NCBI GenBank assembly: GCA_029582155.1 | Contig: CM055899.1 | Span: forward strand, 52,720,520-52,784,519 | DNA: 64,000 bases | From: Panopea generosa | Taxonomy: Eukaryota > Mollusca > Bivalvia > Adapedonta > Hiatellidae | Reading direction: 5' to 3' | In this document: piece by piece, positions 27,801-42,800 of the stretch | Position numbering within the stretch: the first letter of the stretch is position 1 | Layout: every line of letters starts with the position of its first letter | The notes under the pieces: model-generated | The model's database searches: none | What the model was told of the DNA's origin: nothing | The model's input: only the letters and a program-made list of their open reading frames with translations | Program-made: the position numbers and the translations under genes

Positions 27801-30800
27801 TGCTTGAGTACTGGTTAACCTTCCAGGAAACCAGGAAAAAGTGTTTAAACTGACTTTCTCCCATATATCATATATTTACAGAATGTTCTATGGTGTGTCA
27901 TCCAAAGTGTGTGGTCTCCATCCCTGCCACTTGTGGACTACCCTCTGAGTATGTCCGACATTTCTCCACCATGATGGATACCAATTCACAGTTACCTAGC
28001 AACAGTTCCTTGGCTCAACCTGAAGGCGAGGTCATCAAAATGAAGGGTTGGATGAAAATCCCTAAGTATGTATATATAAAAAACTTAAAACTCTTCCAAA
28101 AATATATCCGTTATTTATTATTTTATTGGGAGTCTTACACTTAAAGTGCTGCATTTGCAGGGTCATGATACAAAAATGTATATTTTTATAATTTTAGAAT
28201 ACATTTATGTTTTAACATTGGTGTAGTTTTGTCTTAATCTTTGTTTTTTGTTTCAAGATTTTCCTATTTGGTGGTACCTGCAATAGTTGTTGGGGATATT
28301 AAAAAAGTTTGTCCCAATAAAAAAGTAAAAAAAAAGTATAGTGGGTCCACGAATCGATTTAATAAGTTAAATGTCCCTCCGATAATGACTATAACTGATT
28401 TTCCACTTCAATTACTCTCTTTAATGGTTGAATGACCAATAAAAAGATAAATATATTTAATTGCTGGGAGAGGAATTTCAAAGATGAAAAAGAGACACAC
28501 TTTCATACTCTAAGAGTCTTTCCATACCATCCTAAAAGGATAATCATTGTTAAAACATTGAAATACAAGTAGGTGGTCTGAATTACTTGAATTCAAACTA
28601 TGAGAATTGAGTAAGTCCATACTGGTTGTGACACTCGGTTTCCCCAATAATTAAATGTAAGTATTAACATATCACAGTTACAGTTTTGACACAGTCGGCT
28701 TGGACAATACAAATTAATTCCTGCAGGAGAAATTTCAATGAACAGTTACCTATCACGCTTGTAACGTACATGGGGAAAGTCCACACAGAGCAGTTCCAGA
28801 TGCCGTCTGGTCAATGAATTGCTATAGTTACAAAATTGCTACAGTCATGTGATGCTTATCATGTTAGCCTTCAAATGGCTTGGTTTGTAATTTATGAGTT
28901 TTGTCTGCTTTGCTTTAGGATTGGTAAACAGGCAGGATGGGAAAGACGCTGGTGTGTCATGGAGGGTAATATATTACTGTTGTTTTTCAACGACTGTGAT
29001 GCCAATCCCGTCGACACATTTGACCTCAATCCCCCAGAGACAGATGTAACCGTTCACAGTGCTGTGAGCACGGCCGAGCTTCCAAGTACAGCCAACACAG
29101 ACCTGCCTTATGTACTGAGACTGGAACATGAATCATTGACCACATGCTGGCCAGGCAGGTGAGGCGTATTGTCGTTTACAGATGATTATTGTATGTTACC
29201 GTAACCACTTCAGTGAGTACGCATAAACACAGTAGTGAAAATTGAATCAAGCGTGTTAACACCCGACAAAGTCAGTTATCTCGATATTTTCTCTGCTTAT
29301 TAGACCACATACATTTACAGTCCTGTATTTTCAGAAGTGTTAATTGATAATGGTGTATGAAATATGGTTGGAATACTGGCCAGACAAAAGGTATGGCCAT
29401 TAAGTGATTAATGATCAGTGACCACATCTGAAAGCTTGTCACTGTTTGTTTTTAATTAGGCTGAAAGTGACTGGTCTCTGGCCATGTTAAAGAGGTGATA
29501 TGTACTTCCTATGGGCAATTTATACAGGAGCGTTTTGAAGTGACCGTTTGATACAGGTGACCAATTATAAGAGCAGATCGCATGGATGAGCTGATTTTAG
29601 TGTTGATAATTAACTTTCACTTGTATCATCTTTTGAAAACATTTCTCAAGTTTATATTTATAAAAATAAAACTTACTTTATTTTCTTGCTCTTTTCTAGG
29701 ATTCTGTACTTAATGGCACATGACTTCACAGAGAAACAACAATGGGTGGCGTGCCTAGAGGCAGCCATCAAACATCTACAGAAGGTCGACAAGACACGCA
29801 GATGTGTAAGTATCAGTAACACTTGAAACTAAATGTATGCAAAATATTATTTATCATTTATTTTACCCGTATGTCTTGTTTTAGCCATGTCATGGTTGAC
29901 TAAATAAAGACATAATAATGTAAAGTTTATACCTTATACCTGTATGGTTGGTCTTTGAATATCAACACTACATTGAATGCATGGTTGTAACATTTAAGTT
30001 GTTTCAGAAAGATTGTTACACTATCAAAACACTGGATATATCTTAACATGGGCTCTACTATTATTATTGAAGAGTACATAAAAATCATACTTCAACATCT
30101 AGTACTGAAGGATATCACATTTTCAACAACAAGTATTCAAGGATATAACATCTTGAACAACAAGTATTCAAGGATATCCCATCTTGAACAACTACATGTA
30201 GTATTCAAGGATATGACATCTTGAACAACTAGTACTGAAGGAAATCACATCTTGAACAACTAGTATTCAAGGATATAACATCTTGAACAACTAGTATTCA
30301 AGGTTATCACATCTTGAACAACTAGTACTGAAGGATATCACATCTTGAACAACTAGTATTCAAGGATATAACATCTTGAACAACTAGTATTCAAGGTTAT
30401 CACATCTTGAACAACTAGTACTGAAGGATATCACATCTTGAACAACTACTATTCAAATATATAACATCTTGAATAACTAGTATTCAAGGATATAACATCT
30501 TGAACAACTAGTATTCAAGGTTATCACATCTTGAACAACTAGTACTGAAGGATATCACATCTTGAACAACTAGTATTCAAATATATAACATCTTGAACAA
30601 CTAGTATTCAAGGATACCACATCTTGAACAACTAGTATTCAAGGATATCACATCTTGAACAACTAGTATTCAAGGATATCACATCTTGAACAACTAGTTC
30701 TGAAGGATATCACATCTTCAACAACTAGTATTCAAGGATATCACATCTTCAACAACTAGTATTCAAGGATATCACATCTTCAACAACTAGTACTGAAGAT

Positions 30801-33800
30801 ATAACATCTTCAACAACTAGTATTCAAGGATATAACAACTTGAACAACTAGTATTCAAGGATATCACATCTTGAACAACCAGTACTGAAGGATATCACAT
30901 CTTGAACAACTAGTATTCAAGGATATCACATCTTGAACAACTAGTATTCAAGGATATCACATCTTAAACAACTAGTATTCAGATATGTTTTATTTTTAAC
31001 AAAAATACACCCCATGTACTTTAATTAACAATGTTTTATTTTTCAGAAAATCAAGGTATCCAGCCTGTTGGAACTGACTGGTGACAAGCGACTGGAACTA
31101 AACTGTTCTCTTTTACTTAGTAAACAGGTGAGTCAGTCTAACATTAAATAAGTTTATGTCAGTAGAGTGGCCAACTGTAAATGGTTGATAGTATGGTTTA
31201 AAATAAGTCAAAATTAATTAAAATTGAGCTTTAGTGGTGTTGTCTATGACTTTTGTGCAGAATGTTGGGCATGGATGATGAAGGTTACCTTATGTCAGCT
31301 ATTGTATTTAACGATTGTATTTAGCTATTGTATTCAGCTGCTGTATTCAGCTATTGTATGCAGCTATTGTATGTCAGCTGTTGTATTCAGTTTTTGTATT
31401 CAGATATTGTATTCAGCTATTGTATTTAACTGTTGTATTTAGCTGTTGTATTCAGCTATTGTATTCAGCTGTTGTATTCAGATATTGTATTCAGCTATTG
31501 TATTCAGCTGCTGTATTCAGCTATTGCACTCAGCTATTGTATGTTAGCTGTTGTATAATCCTATTGTATTTAGCTGTTGTATTCAGCTGTTGTATTCAGC
31601 TATTGTATTCAGATATTGTATTCAGCTGTTGTATTCAGCTGTTGTATTCACCTATTGTACATGTATGTCAGCTGTTGTTTTCACCTATTGTTTTTGCTAT
31701 TGTTTTCAGCTGTTGTGTTTAGCTATTGTATTCAGCTATTGTATGCAGCTATTGTATTCAGCTATTGTATGCAGTGTTGTATTCACCTATTGTATTTAGC
31801 TATTGTATTCAGCTGTTGTATTCATCTATTGTATTCAGCAATTGTATGCAGCTATTGTATTCAGTTATTGTATTTCCCTATTGTATTCAGCTGTTGTATT
31901 CATCTTTTGTATTCAGCGATTGTATGCAGCTATTGTATTCAGTTAATGTATTTCCCTGTTGTATATAGCTATTGTATTCAGCTGTTGTATTCATCTATTG
32001 TATGCAGCTATTGTATTCAGCTATTGCATGTCCCTATTGTATTTAGCTGTTGTATTCAGCTGTTGTATTCAGCTATTGTATTCAGCTGTTGTATTCAGTT
32101 AATGTTTTTAGCTATTGTATTCAGATGTTATATTCAGTTATTGTATTCAGCTATTGTATTCAGCTGTTGTATTCAGCTGTTGTATTCAGCTATTGTATTC
32201 AGCTGGTGTATTGAGCTATTGTATTCAGCAGTTGTTTTCAGTTAATGTATTCAGCTATTTTATTCAGCTTTTGTATTTATCTGTTGTATTCAGCTGTTGT
32301 ATTTAGCTGTTGTATTCAGCTGCTGTATTCAGCTATTGTATGTCAGCTATTGTATTCAGCTATTGTATGTCAGTTATTGTATTCAGCTATTGTCCGATCT
32401 TCTCAACATCAACTTGCCCCATGTCAATCATATCACAAAAAAATGAGCTTTGTGTTGTCTCGAGGTCCAACAAAACAAGATAACTGATTTACATGTCAGT
32501 GGTGCAGCATAAATGATATTGCAGAACATCAAAGAACAAAACAACAACTCATCAAGTCTCTCACAAAATCAGTAGCCAAACACAAGATTTTGTAAAATTA
32601 AATTGTTTGACTTTATATTTCACTTGAACTTAATACCTATACCAAATTTCAAAAGAGTAATTTGTTAATAAAAAAACAACAGTTTTAAGTGATACAGTAT
32701 ACATTTTATTGTGAAATAATATTTTTTTCTAATAATTTCAGTTAACGCTGCTTGGAGCCGATGAAGGTCTTTATGCAGTAAATGTGTACAGGGAACCAGC
32801 AGTTCTGACCAAACTGAACCAGTTTGACAGTATTCATCAACTCAAGTTCATCCCACAACTCAGTCTGATAGTTCTGGTGGCAGGTGAGATCATGAAATCA
32901 TCAATAAGGTCACACTTAAATAATTGTTGTTTTTTGCCATCAATTAGAAAATCTTTTTATGCTCCCCCAAAGGGGGAAGCATATAGTTGCCGCTTCGTCC
33001 GAGCGTGCGTCCCCAAGTTCTTGTCCATGCTATTTCTCTACAACCTCTGGTTGGAATTTTATGAAACTTTTCTAGGATGCATCATTACCAAGTGCAGATG
33101 CGCATATTGTCTTTGTGTTCCATTCGATGATTTTTCACGGAGTTATGGCCCTTTGATTCTATCTGTGACCAAGTTCTTGTCCACACTATTTCTCTACAAC
33201 CCCATGTTGGAATTTTTTTAAACTTGCTAGGTTGTATCATAACCAAGTGCAGATGCGCATATTGTCTTTGTGATCCGGGTCAATGATTTTTCACGGAGTT
33301 ATGGCCCTTTGATTCTATTTGTGACCAAATTCTTGGCCGTGATATTTCTCTACAACCCCATGTTAGAATTTTATGAAACTTGCTGGGATGCATCATTACC
33401 AAGTGCAGATGCGCATATGGTCTATTTGTTCCAGTTTAATGAATTTTCATGGAGTTATGGCCCTTTTCATTGAGTCTGTGACCAAATTATTGTCCGCTCT
33501 ATTTCTCTATAACCTCTGATTGGAATTTTATGAAACTTGCTTTGATGCATCACTACCAAGCAGAGATGCTATTTCGCTACAACTTCTGATTTTAATTTTG
33601 TAAAACAAGCTTGAATCTGCGCATATTGTCATTTTATTACGGTTCAATGATTTGCGAATGAGTTTTGTCAAGTGCAGAGCCACATATTGTTCCTGCTATG
33701 CAGTTTGGTATTTTTTCAACCAAGCAGCTGGTACAGAGTCAAACACTCACTTGGGGAGCATTGATCTGTTCACCAATATTTTCCTGTAAGGACATTATTA

Positions 33801-36800
33801 TAATGAACGAGATTATTATGAATGTAAACAAAAAATGTTTTTTATTCCTTTGGACCCCGCAAACTATTCTTCTGACTGGCAGGAATGTTGCGAGTCGGTC
33901 TGAAGTGGTAAACCAACAATTTTTAATTTAGGCCTTAAAAATCAACCAATCAAATGTGGGGTGTTAACACCTGGCACATGCGTTGATATGCGTATTTGTT
34001 TTAGGATACTAAAATGCAACAAGAATTGTTATAATACAGAAATGGGGCACTATTACTTCTGTTTATCATAATGTTGTTTTCTCATCATCATGGGTCACAC
34101 TAAAAAAATGCGACCTTGCAGCGTTAACAATATATATTTAAAATAAGCTAATAGTTTGTTATGGTGACATGTGTATGACACTACAATAACGTCCATTATT
34201 TTATTCTGTTTTAACTAAGGTTTTATTTTTAATGCTGTTACTATTTAACTAATTTTTTTTATTCGTCTGCATGAATTAGTATAAATAAAAATCATATAAA
34301 ATCAAATTACAATGTATATGTTATACCCCAAATCCATAAACTTTTAAAGCAACAAAAAAAAATTATTCTTTGAAGTTTCATATTTTGGGTATTCATTCAT
34401 ATAGGTAAAAAGCGTGAGGTGTTGACAATAGACAAGAAGTTAATACAGTTGCGCCTGGGTCAGTCTAATGGGGAGGAGACACAGCCCGTTCCCCACAATG
34501 TTGTCAAGGAGATTGTTGGATGTACAGTGCTGGATGTAAACGTGTTTGGAGATGCTGTATACATGTGTGTCGGAATGACAGAAAAAGTCGTCCTGATGAA
34601 ATATAACCTAGACCTGAGACTGTTCTGCGTCAGGAAGGTGAGATTACTTCAAAATCATACATCCGGGTCTGACTAGGTCAGTCCAGGCATCATAAATTCG
34701 AATCCGAGTCTCTGTCATGACTGGCCGTGAGCATTGTTCTTCGAGCATTAGTCTTCCACCTTTGAATATGTTGGGAAGTAGTCAGTGACTGGCAGAGATA
34801 GGGTGTGCCTATTAAGGATTAATGCCTAACGGGTACCAGGTACGATGATTAACTGAGATACTGTTGGAAAAATCGTAAAACCCTAAACATACAAAAACAA
34901 ATCCACATCATACATATTTCTGAAACATGATTTCTATAGTACATGTAATTAAACAAATCCTTTATCTTTAGTTACTTGTTTGTACATTTAGCTGTGGTGA
35001 TGTTATCCAATCAGCAATATTCAGACCATCATTTTTATACTCATTCACAGAATGGTAAAGGAGCATCAAGTGTTGTCCCTGTTCATCTGTTAGAGGAAAA
35101 ATTTGTTATGGCCCCCTTTCAACTTAATTTTCAGTAAAAAATTGGTTTCCAGTCAATAGCCTCTGAAGGGGTCTATGTATTTAATTAATATTTCATGTAT
35201 ACCTGAATAATTATAAAATACAAGTTAAGTTGGATATTTGTCAACGTTAGTCAAATTTTACAGGAGTTGATTCAAGTTCATTACATATTTGTTTTAACTT
35301 ACATGCAAGTCACTGTATTTACTTTATCAATATCTGCTTTTATTTGTTAATTGTATGTTGTTGTTGATACAGGAAATAAGTATATGCGAGCCGTGTAGTT
35401 GTGTATGCATGGCAGACAATTTCGCAATCGTGGGAACAGACAGATTCTACCAGATAAACCTTGAACATCCCAGTCTGACAGGTAGGTAATACAAGTGGCA
35501 AATGATAGTTAGTCTTTTAGTTGTTTTTTAGTAGATTTTCTAATTGATTAGTTGACTTTTTAACTATTAATTGTTAAATACTTTAAAACTGTTTGGTTGC
35601 CACATGTTTCATCGGCTCAGTTCTCTATGTGAACAGTTTAATTAATTAAGATTAATTAAGTATAAGAGAAAGTTGAATAAGAATTTTATTTCAAGGTCTC
35701 AATAATCATAGATGTTACAGCTATGTTTTCTCAACCTCATGTCAATGTCACATATACTGTCTATATTTTTATGCCCCCCCTCCCCCCAATTTTTTGGGTG
35801 GCATATAGTTGTCGCAGCTTCCATCCGTCCGTCCATCCGTCCTTCTGGGCAAGCAAATGGTTAGTTAAGTGTTTAGGGTTAGTAATTTTTATGGACAGTT
35901 GAAAAGCTGTTGAAAAATAATTACGTGGCTGTTTTTAGACACTTAAAAACAGCTTTTATGTGGCTTTTTTTCTTTTATGTGGATAAAATTTAGCCACAAT
36001 TAGTCACACAAGTAATAAGCTTGACGCAAAGAAGCCACTTATTTACCCATTCGTTAGGACATCCATCCTTCCATCTTTCCATCCGGTATTTCGTTTCAGG
36101 CCTGTAACTTTGTCATGCATAGATTGATTTTGTTGATACTTGCAACAAATGATCAACAGAACATGACGACGTGTCGCGAGTAAGACCCACTCCAGTACCT
36201 TAAAGGTCAAGGTCACAATTTCAGTTTGTTTGACAACACTTTGAGTTTATGTGAGATTTCGTTTCTGGCCTGTAACTTTGTCATGCATAGATGAATTTTA
36301 ATGATACTTGCTACAAATGATCAACATAACATCATGACATGTTGGGGGCATGTGACACTTAACAGTGACATTTCTTGTTTTTTATGTTTAACAGAATTTG
36401 TTGACAAGAAAGACAACTCCTTGGCTTTTGCAGCATTCGGTGCAGCTACCCACCACAGTTATCCCCTTGCTGTGGTGCAAGTCTCACCTGAAGGTCTCCC
36501 GTTGGAATTCCTCATCTGTTTCCATGGTAATCATCCTTTATTATATGTACATGCATAATTATATGCATATTTGTAGTCTGTAATGAGACTAATGTAGGAC
36601 TCTATAGTATGCTAACAGTGGTTAAGTTAACTGATCACCTGTTAGCCCTCAATGACATAAAACATGGCTAAAAATTTGCTAGAAAATATTTAATCAGTCA
36701 ATCTTAGTAAAATGATGACGTAGCAACCACCTTCGTTCTTAGTGAATGACTTAGCAACCACCTTCGTTCTTAGTGAATGATTAAGCAACCACCTTATTCC

Positions 36801-39800
36801 TTAGTAAATGACTTAGCAACTACTTTTCTTCTTAGTAAATGGCTTCTCCGCAACCACTTCTCTTTAAAACAAATAATGACTTAGCAATCCCCTTTCTACT
36901 TAGTAAATGGCTTCTTCCCAACCACCTTTTTTCTTTAATAGCAAATGCAAGTAAATGCAACACAGTTAAACTTTTTGGTACATTGACAGTTTTACCATCT
37001 TGTTTACGAGTTTTGTTGTCTTTGTTGTGTTTAAAAGGTAGTTTTGTACCAAGAGAGTGGATCCAGATTAGCTCAGTCAGTTGCACGTCTTACTATCAAT
37101 CCAGGGGTCATTAATTCGACTCCCCGCCCAGCCACAGTCTCCATGATGATTGCTATATGACATTGCGTCTCATTATCATTTGTCTCTCACTGCTAATTCA
37201 AGTTGGAAAGTTATCAGTTTCTTGCGGAGATGGGGGGTGCTCGAGTACTGGTTAACCTTCTAGGATTCCAGGAAACAGTGGTTAGGTTAACCGATCGTCT
37301 GTTAGCCCTTGATGGCATAAAAATTTTGCGAAAATATTCAATCAATCAATCTTAGCAAATGATTTAGCATTTTTTAGCACAGATAGTTGACATATTGGTC
37401 TTTCATTAAGTTGCTCAAACTTTGTTCTCACTAAGATTATTTTTATCACTTATGTTTCTGACATTGTTATTCGGGTTTGAGGACTGTGATAGAACAGGCT
37501 GCACTTTTAAAAGGAGGAGTCATGTAGGTCGTTTTACTTGCTTGAAATTGTCTTTACCATAACTGTTCTAAGGCGCATATGCATTTTTTGTATGTTAGAG
37601 ATAATGCATTGGATAATGGGCAATAAATAAATTGAGTACTAAAACAAACGAAACATTTCGTCAAATTCTTGAAATTATTAACGCCAATATTGGCTTAAAA
37701 CCACAACATCTACTGCCAGAGTAGTAGATATTTGTAAGAGGAGACTATCAAATTACAACATTAGGCTATCTGCTGATGGTAAATTAACACTGATCCATGT
37801 GTATAGAGTGTATCGAATTTCAAATTTTTTGGTAGTTGGAGTTAAACGTTTTTGTTTCAAACAGCATATAACAAACACTTTTTGGAAATTATTTTTTTGC
37901 TAATTAAATGTATAAACAATAATCTAGTAGTATGCAACATAACATCAAAAACAATTCATTGATGACTGTGAAATTTGAAACAGGTTCTCTAATTTGAATC
38001 ATGTACTGAATTATATAAAACCTGCCCCAGAGCCATCTTGCTGATTTTACATGACAGTTGGGGCTTTAATATACAAAGGTGATAATTTGGTCTGACACAC
38101 CGGATATGTGTTTGAATAATTGTAACAATATAAGGAAAATGTCTTGTAGTTTTCATGATTTGAGTTTTCTATAGTAGAACAACATAAACTATATAGAGAT
38201 TTTGTGAGCACTTGACAAGTTCAAATCCTGTCTTGTGTTTCAATTATTCAAGTTTGAGGCAATAAAGTTTAACTGTAATTATAAAGTGTGTTTTAGTTCT
38301 TGACTTTAACAATCGGTTAAACTTTAATATGATAATGACTTGTTTGATTCAGTCTTTGTGACCTTGTGTAGTATTGTTTGATGGTTTCTTCCAGAATTCG
38401 GTGTGTATGTGGACAGTAAGGGGAGGAGAACCAGACCAGCAGACATGAAGTGGAGTTGTCTGCCCCTTTCATTTGGTAAGCTTTATTTTTATTACTTAAA
38501 AAGTTCAGAGATGTCATGACAATTGTGTTTGTCAGATTTTCAGACTTGTCATACAAAATTTAAATGATGGGGTACTGGTATTTGCTTTGCTTATTGTAGC
38601 ACTCTCGTGGTTGCATAGATTAAAGAACACGAATTTTCAAACAAGCAATTTTTATTTAGCAATATTTTACAAGTCAGTTTTCTGATATAAAAACAAGTTT
38701 CATAAATTTTGAATATACAAAAAGTTCTAGTATTAAACAAATCGTCTCCTAGATATAAACAACATCCTTTACTTTCAACGTTCCTGTTCCTTTCCCTCGA
38801 TCTTAGCATTCAGGCTCCTTCCTCGATCTCAGCATTCATGCTCTCCCCTCGATCTAAGCATTCCTGCTCCGTCCTTCGATCTCAGCATTCAGGCTCTCTC
38901 CTCGATCTCAGCATTCCTGCTCTCCCCTCGATCTCAGCATTCCTGGTCCATCCTTTGATCTCAGCCTTTCCGTTCTCCCCTTTATCTCAGCATTCCCGCT
39001 CCATCCTTGGATCTCAGCGTTCCCGCTCTCCCCTCGATCTAAGCATTCCTGCTCTCCCCTCGATCTCAGCATTCCCGCTCCATCCTTCGATCTCGGCATT
39101 CCCGCTCTCCCCTCGATCTAAGCATTCCCGCTCCATCCTTAGATCTCAGCATTCCCGCTCTCCCCTCGATCTCAGCATTCCCGCTCCATCCTTCGATCTC
39201 AGCATTCCGGCTCTCCCCTCGATCTAAGCATTCCCGCTCCATCCTTCGATCTCAGCTTTCAGGCTCCCTCTTCAATCTCAGCATTCCCGCTCTCCCCTCG
39301 ATCTCAGCATTCCCGCTCCATCCTTCTATCTCAGCGTTTAGGCTCCCTCCTCGATCTCAGCATTCCCGCTCTCCCCTCGATCTCAGCATTCCCATTCCAT
39401 CCTTTGATCTCAGCATTCAGGCTCCCTCCTCGATCTCAGCATTCCCGCTCCATCCTTCGATCTCAGCATTCTCGCTCTCCCCTCGATCTCAGCATTCCCT
39501 ACTATCCTTCTATCGCAGCGTTCCCACTCTCCCCTCGATCTCAGTGTTCCCGCTCTCCCCTCGATCTCAGCATTCCCGCTCCATCCTTTAATGTCAGCGT
39601 TCCCGCTCTCCCCTCCATCTCAGCATTCACACTCCATCCATCGATCTCAGCGTTGCCCCTTCGTTTTGATCTCAGCGTTTCCACTCTCCATCTCTCATCG
39701 ATACTAATGATCTCGAGAGTTTATATAGGAAACAATGTAATTAAAAGCTGATGTAATCCTGGTGAAACATGCATGTGGTAAAATATAATAAACAAACATA

Positions 39801-42800
39801 ATGACAAAAACCTATAGATACATGTATTGTGTAATGCACAGCATAAACAATCTAATCAACCTTGTTATGGTACATTTAACTAGTCAACAAAATAATCAAC
39901 TTTGGTTAATTAATCTGTTTAGACAATAAATGTACAATAACTAATTAAGTAAATGCCGTGGTAATTAATTTTACATATTTAGTTGTTTTATTGGAGACCC
40001 ATTGAATACATATTATGTAAATAATGACTAAAACATACCAACATTATCAAATATTGAGCATTAACAATTTAATTAACCTCAATTTTTAACTTATAAAAAT
40101 TAAGCCATGCTGAGATAAAGGATTTCACATATTTTGGATGTAACCCTTAATTTCTTGATCACCTGTTAGTGTTTTGATCCTGCTTTATAATAAACATAGT
40201 AATTATCTAATATCTGCAAAAGTCATTATCTCTAATGAGGCATTACCTGTACAGAGGTCAGTTATCAGAGGTCATAATGTTACACTATCACTTGTCATAC
40301 TTTTTGCGGTGTAGACTCGTAGCTTCCCTTCCAATGAGACGAAACTTTCTCAAAAGTGTAATATTATCACCCTTTCCCGGTATGATGATTTGTTCCACAT
40401 TTATGGCCCTTAAATTTTACCATAAGCTGGACATACCGGTAATTATTGTCACTGTAACCATAACTCTCCCTGCACGTTCCATACAAATGACATGACCCGT
40501 TATGGAATGAAGACTTGCACAAACTGTACACCTTTTTCAGTTCAGTAATTTTTTTCACAGTTGGGGCCCATTTTTAATTTCTTAAATATTGGGGGGTATT
40601 TAATTTTTGTGACTTCTGCAGCTTTTCTGGTCATTTGTGTTCGGATAACAATAATCCAAAAACAATCATCAAGTAAAAATGTTCACCAGTACATGTATGT
40701 TATAAAATGTTGAAACATTACATTATCATATTATTTTTTAAATATTGAGTCATCTGTCAACACTGACAACCCAATATTTTTAGAAATCTCTTCTCCATAT
40801 CAGGGCTGTTCAAATCTCTGTTAGATTAACACTCTCAGGGCCCTCATTTGGCCGTTTTTCAGGCCAAATTCATTCCCCATGCCCTGGAATATACATTTTT
40901 CCCCTAATTTTACTGATTTTTTAAAAAAAAAATTCTTTTTGGTGAGAATTTTCTGGTTAAAGAAACTAAGGAAACCTGGGACGTGTAGGCTAATGTTCCT
41001 TATTTTCAAATTGTTATACATTTATTATGAGTTTTTCTGCATGACCACAGATATGTCATGACATGAAAACTACGCAAAAATTCCCTTCTCAGAGGGTCCT
41101 AGCCCCATTCCCCAAAATTGAAGGTAGGGCCCTGACTGTTAGATGAAATCGTATATGCGCAATATCTTTAAAATTTCAAAAGTTTTCATATATCATATAC
41201 AATGGACTTGGAAGTAAAATGACATTTTGTTACGACTGCCAGTAAACTGTTAACTTGAATGTATTTTAAATCTCAAAATAACATGATTTAAAACTTAATC
41301 TTTACATGGCGTTTCGCAAACTGTGCTTTAAACAACTGGGCCCTGAGCTTATAGCTAATTAACTTGAGATACGATTATGAAAAATTAACCCATGTTTGTT
41401 GTTATGCCCTGGTTTTATTCCCAGGCACATAATTATAATTATAAACAGGTTTTTAAACAAATTCAAGAAACAATTAATTCCTATCATTTTTAAACAAAGT
41501 GTTTGCAGTGAAAAATGGCCTTTATTTCTTTGGTGTTTTATCATGCAAAATTTGGCACAATTTGACTGGCATTCTGTGGTTTTTGTCTTTTCAACTCTAC
41601 ACAGAGGAAAGATGTGACTTGTACAGTATATAAATAGCATACTTGCAGTCATGTTCACCATGTGTAATCTTATGGGAAACATGAATAACCTCTTGGCTAA
41701 AGATCATTATACATGTAGTTATAGTTAAAATCTTTATTTTCATGATTATGGTCTGTATAACAATTACACTACATGTATATTTGAATTTCAATGTTACATT
41801 TTTAGCTCTACTGGCCAAAGGCAAGAAAGGCTTATGCAATGGCGTATTTTCTGTTGTCCATTTGCAACCCTTTCTCTGAAACAATCAGGTTAATTAAACT
41901 CGAACTTCACAAGGATGTTTCTATTCAATAGGAGACTATACAGAAGTGTTGTTTTTGTGGGGTGGGGTTTTATCTGAAATTCACGATGGCCACTGTTACT
42001 AAAAATAGTCCATAACTTAAAGCCTCATTAAACTTCCAAAATGCACACTTTTTGATAATAACAAAAATGATTGTAATTAAAATGTGTTTATAGTATTGCT
42101 CAAACCATTCCTGTAGACCCCTTAGTGACTGTTTTTAAATAAGCGGGGAAAAAATTAACATTGATCAAAATGTGTATTTTTTAGGCGAGCGGACCAAGCT
42201 TTTAACTTTTGTTTACATTTTTGTAATTCTGTTCGGTAACGACTCGATTGCTTTCTGACTGTACCTCTGCCAGTGTTCGGAAGTACACGAATGAATACTG
42301 CAGTGGTAGTGTGCAGATTAAGACCGTTATATAAGGGGTTCATTAACAAGATTAGAAAAGTTCACTTTTTTTATGTATCGTTATTGGGTTTGTTTGTTTT
42401 TTCAGAAAATAAATATATCGATGTCTGCAATAAAACTGTATAGATTGTAGTAAGCCTACGCATTATATTATTTATACACCTTGAGAAACAACGAGAACCG
42501 AATATTACTAGTTTGGTGTAGTTACTCTTGCTCAGGATCCTCCCTTGCATATACACAAGCTACTATCGCCCGCGCTTTTTCATCACAAATCACTTTATTG
42601 CAGCCAATATTTATAGGCTACCAAGGGTGGTTTGTTTAGTACAGTTTATTAAAAATGTATTTTTATTTTTAATTTTATATTAACGATGTGTCACTTACGT
42701 GCAATAAATTAGCTTGTGGGTTCTAGTTTATTAATACACTGAGGGGAATAAAGGGTTGGTCTTAAAAGCTATCTAACCGCAAGCTGTTATTTATTTTTTA

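Noticed and set aside
31577..32245. 222-codon open frame rich in Cys, Tyr and Leu
   Set aside because: It arises from a 15-bp tandem repeat, which keeps all three frames open. No start context, splice support or domain.
38709..39227. 172-codon Ser/Pro-rich open frame (and antisense frame 38908-39099)
   Set aside because: It is a by-product of the 27-bp minisatellite; both strands are open for the same reason.
41359..41884. Antisense open frames of 95-107 codons
   Set aside because: No domain-like composition, they overlap other frames, and the region is intronic with dispersed repeat sequence.
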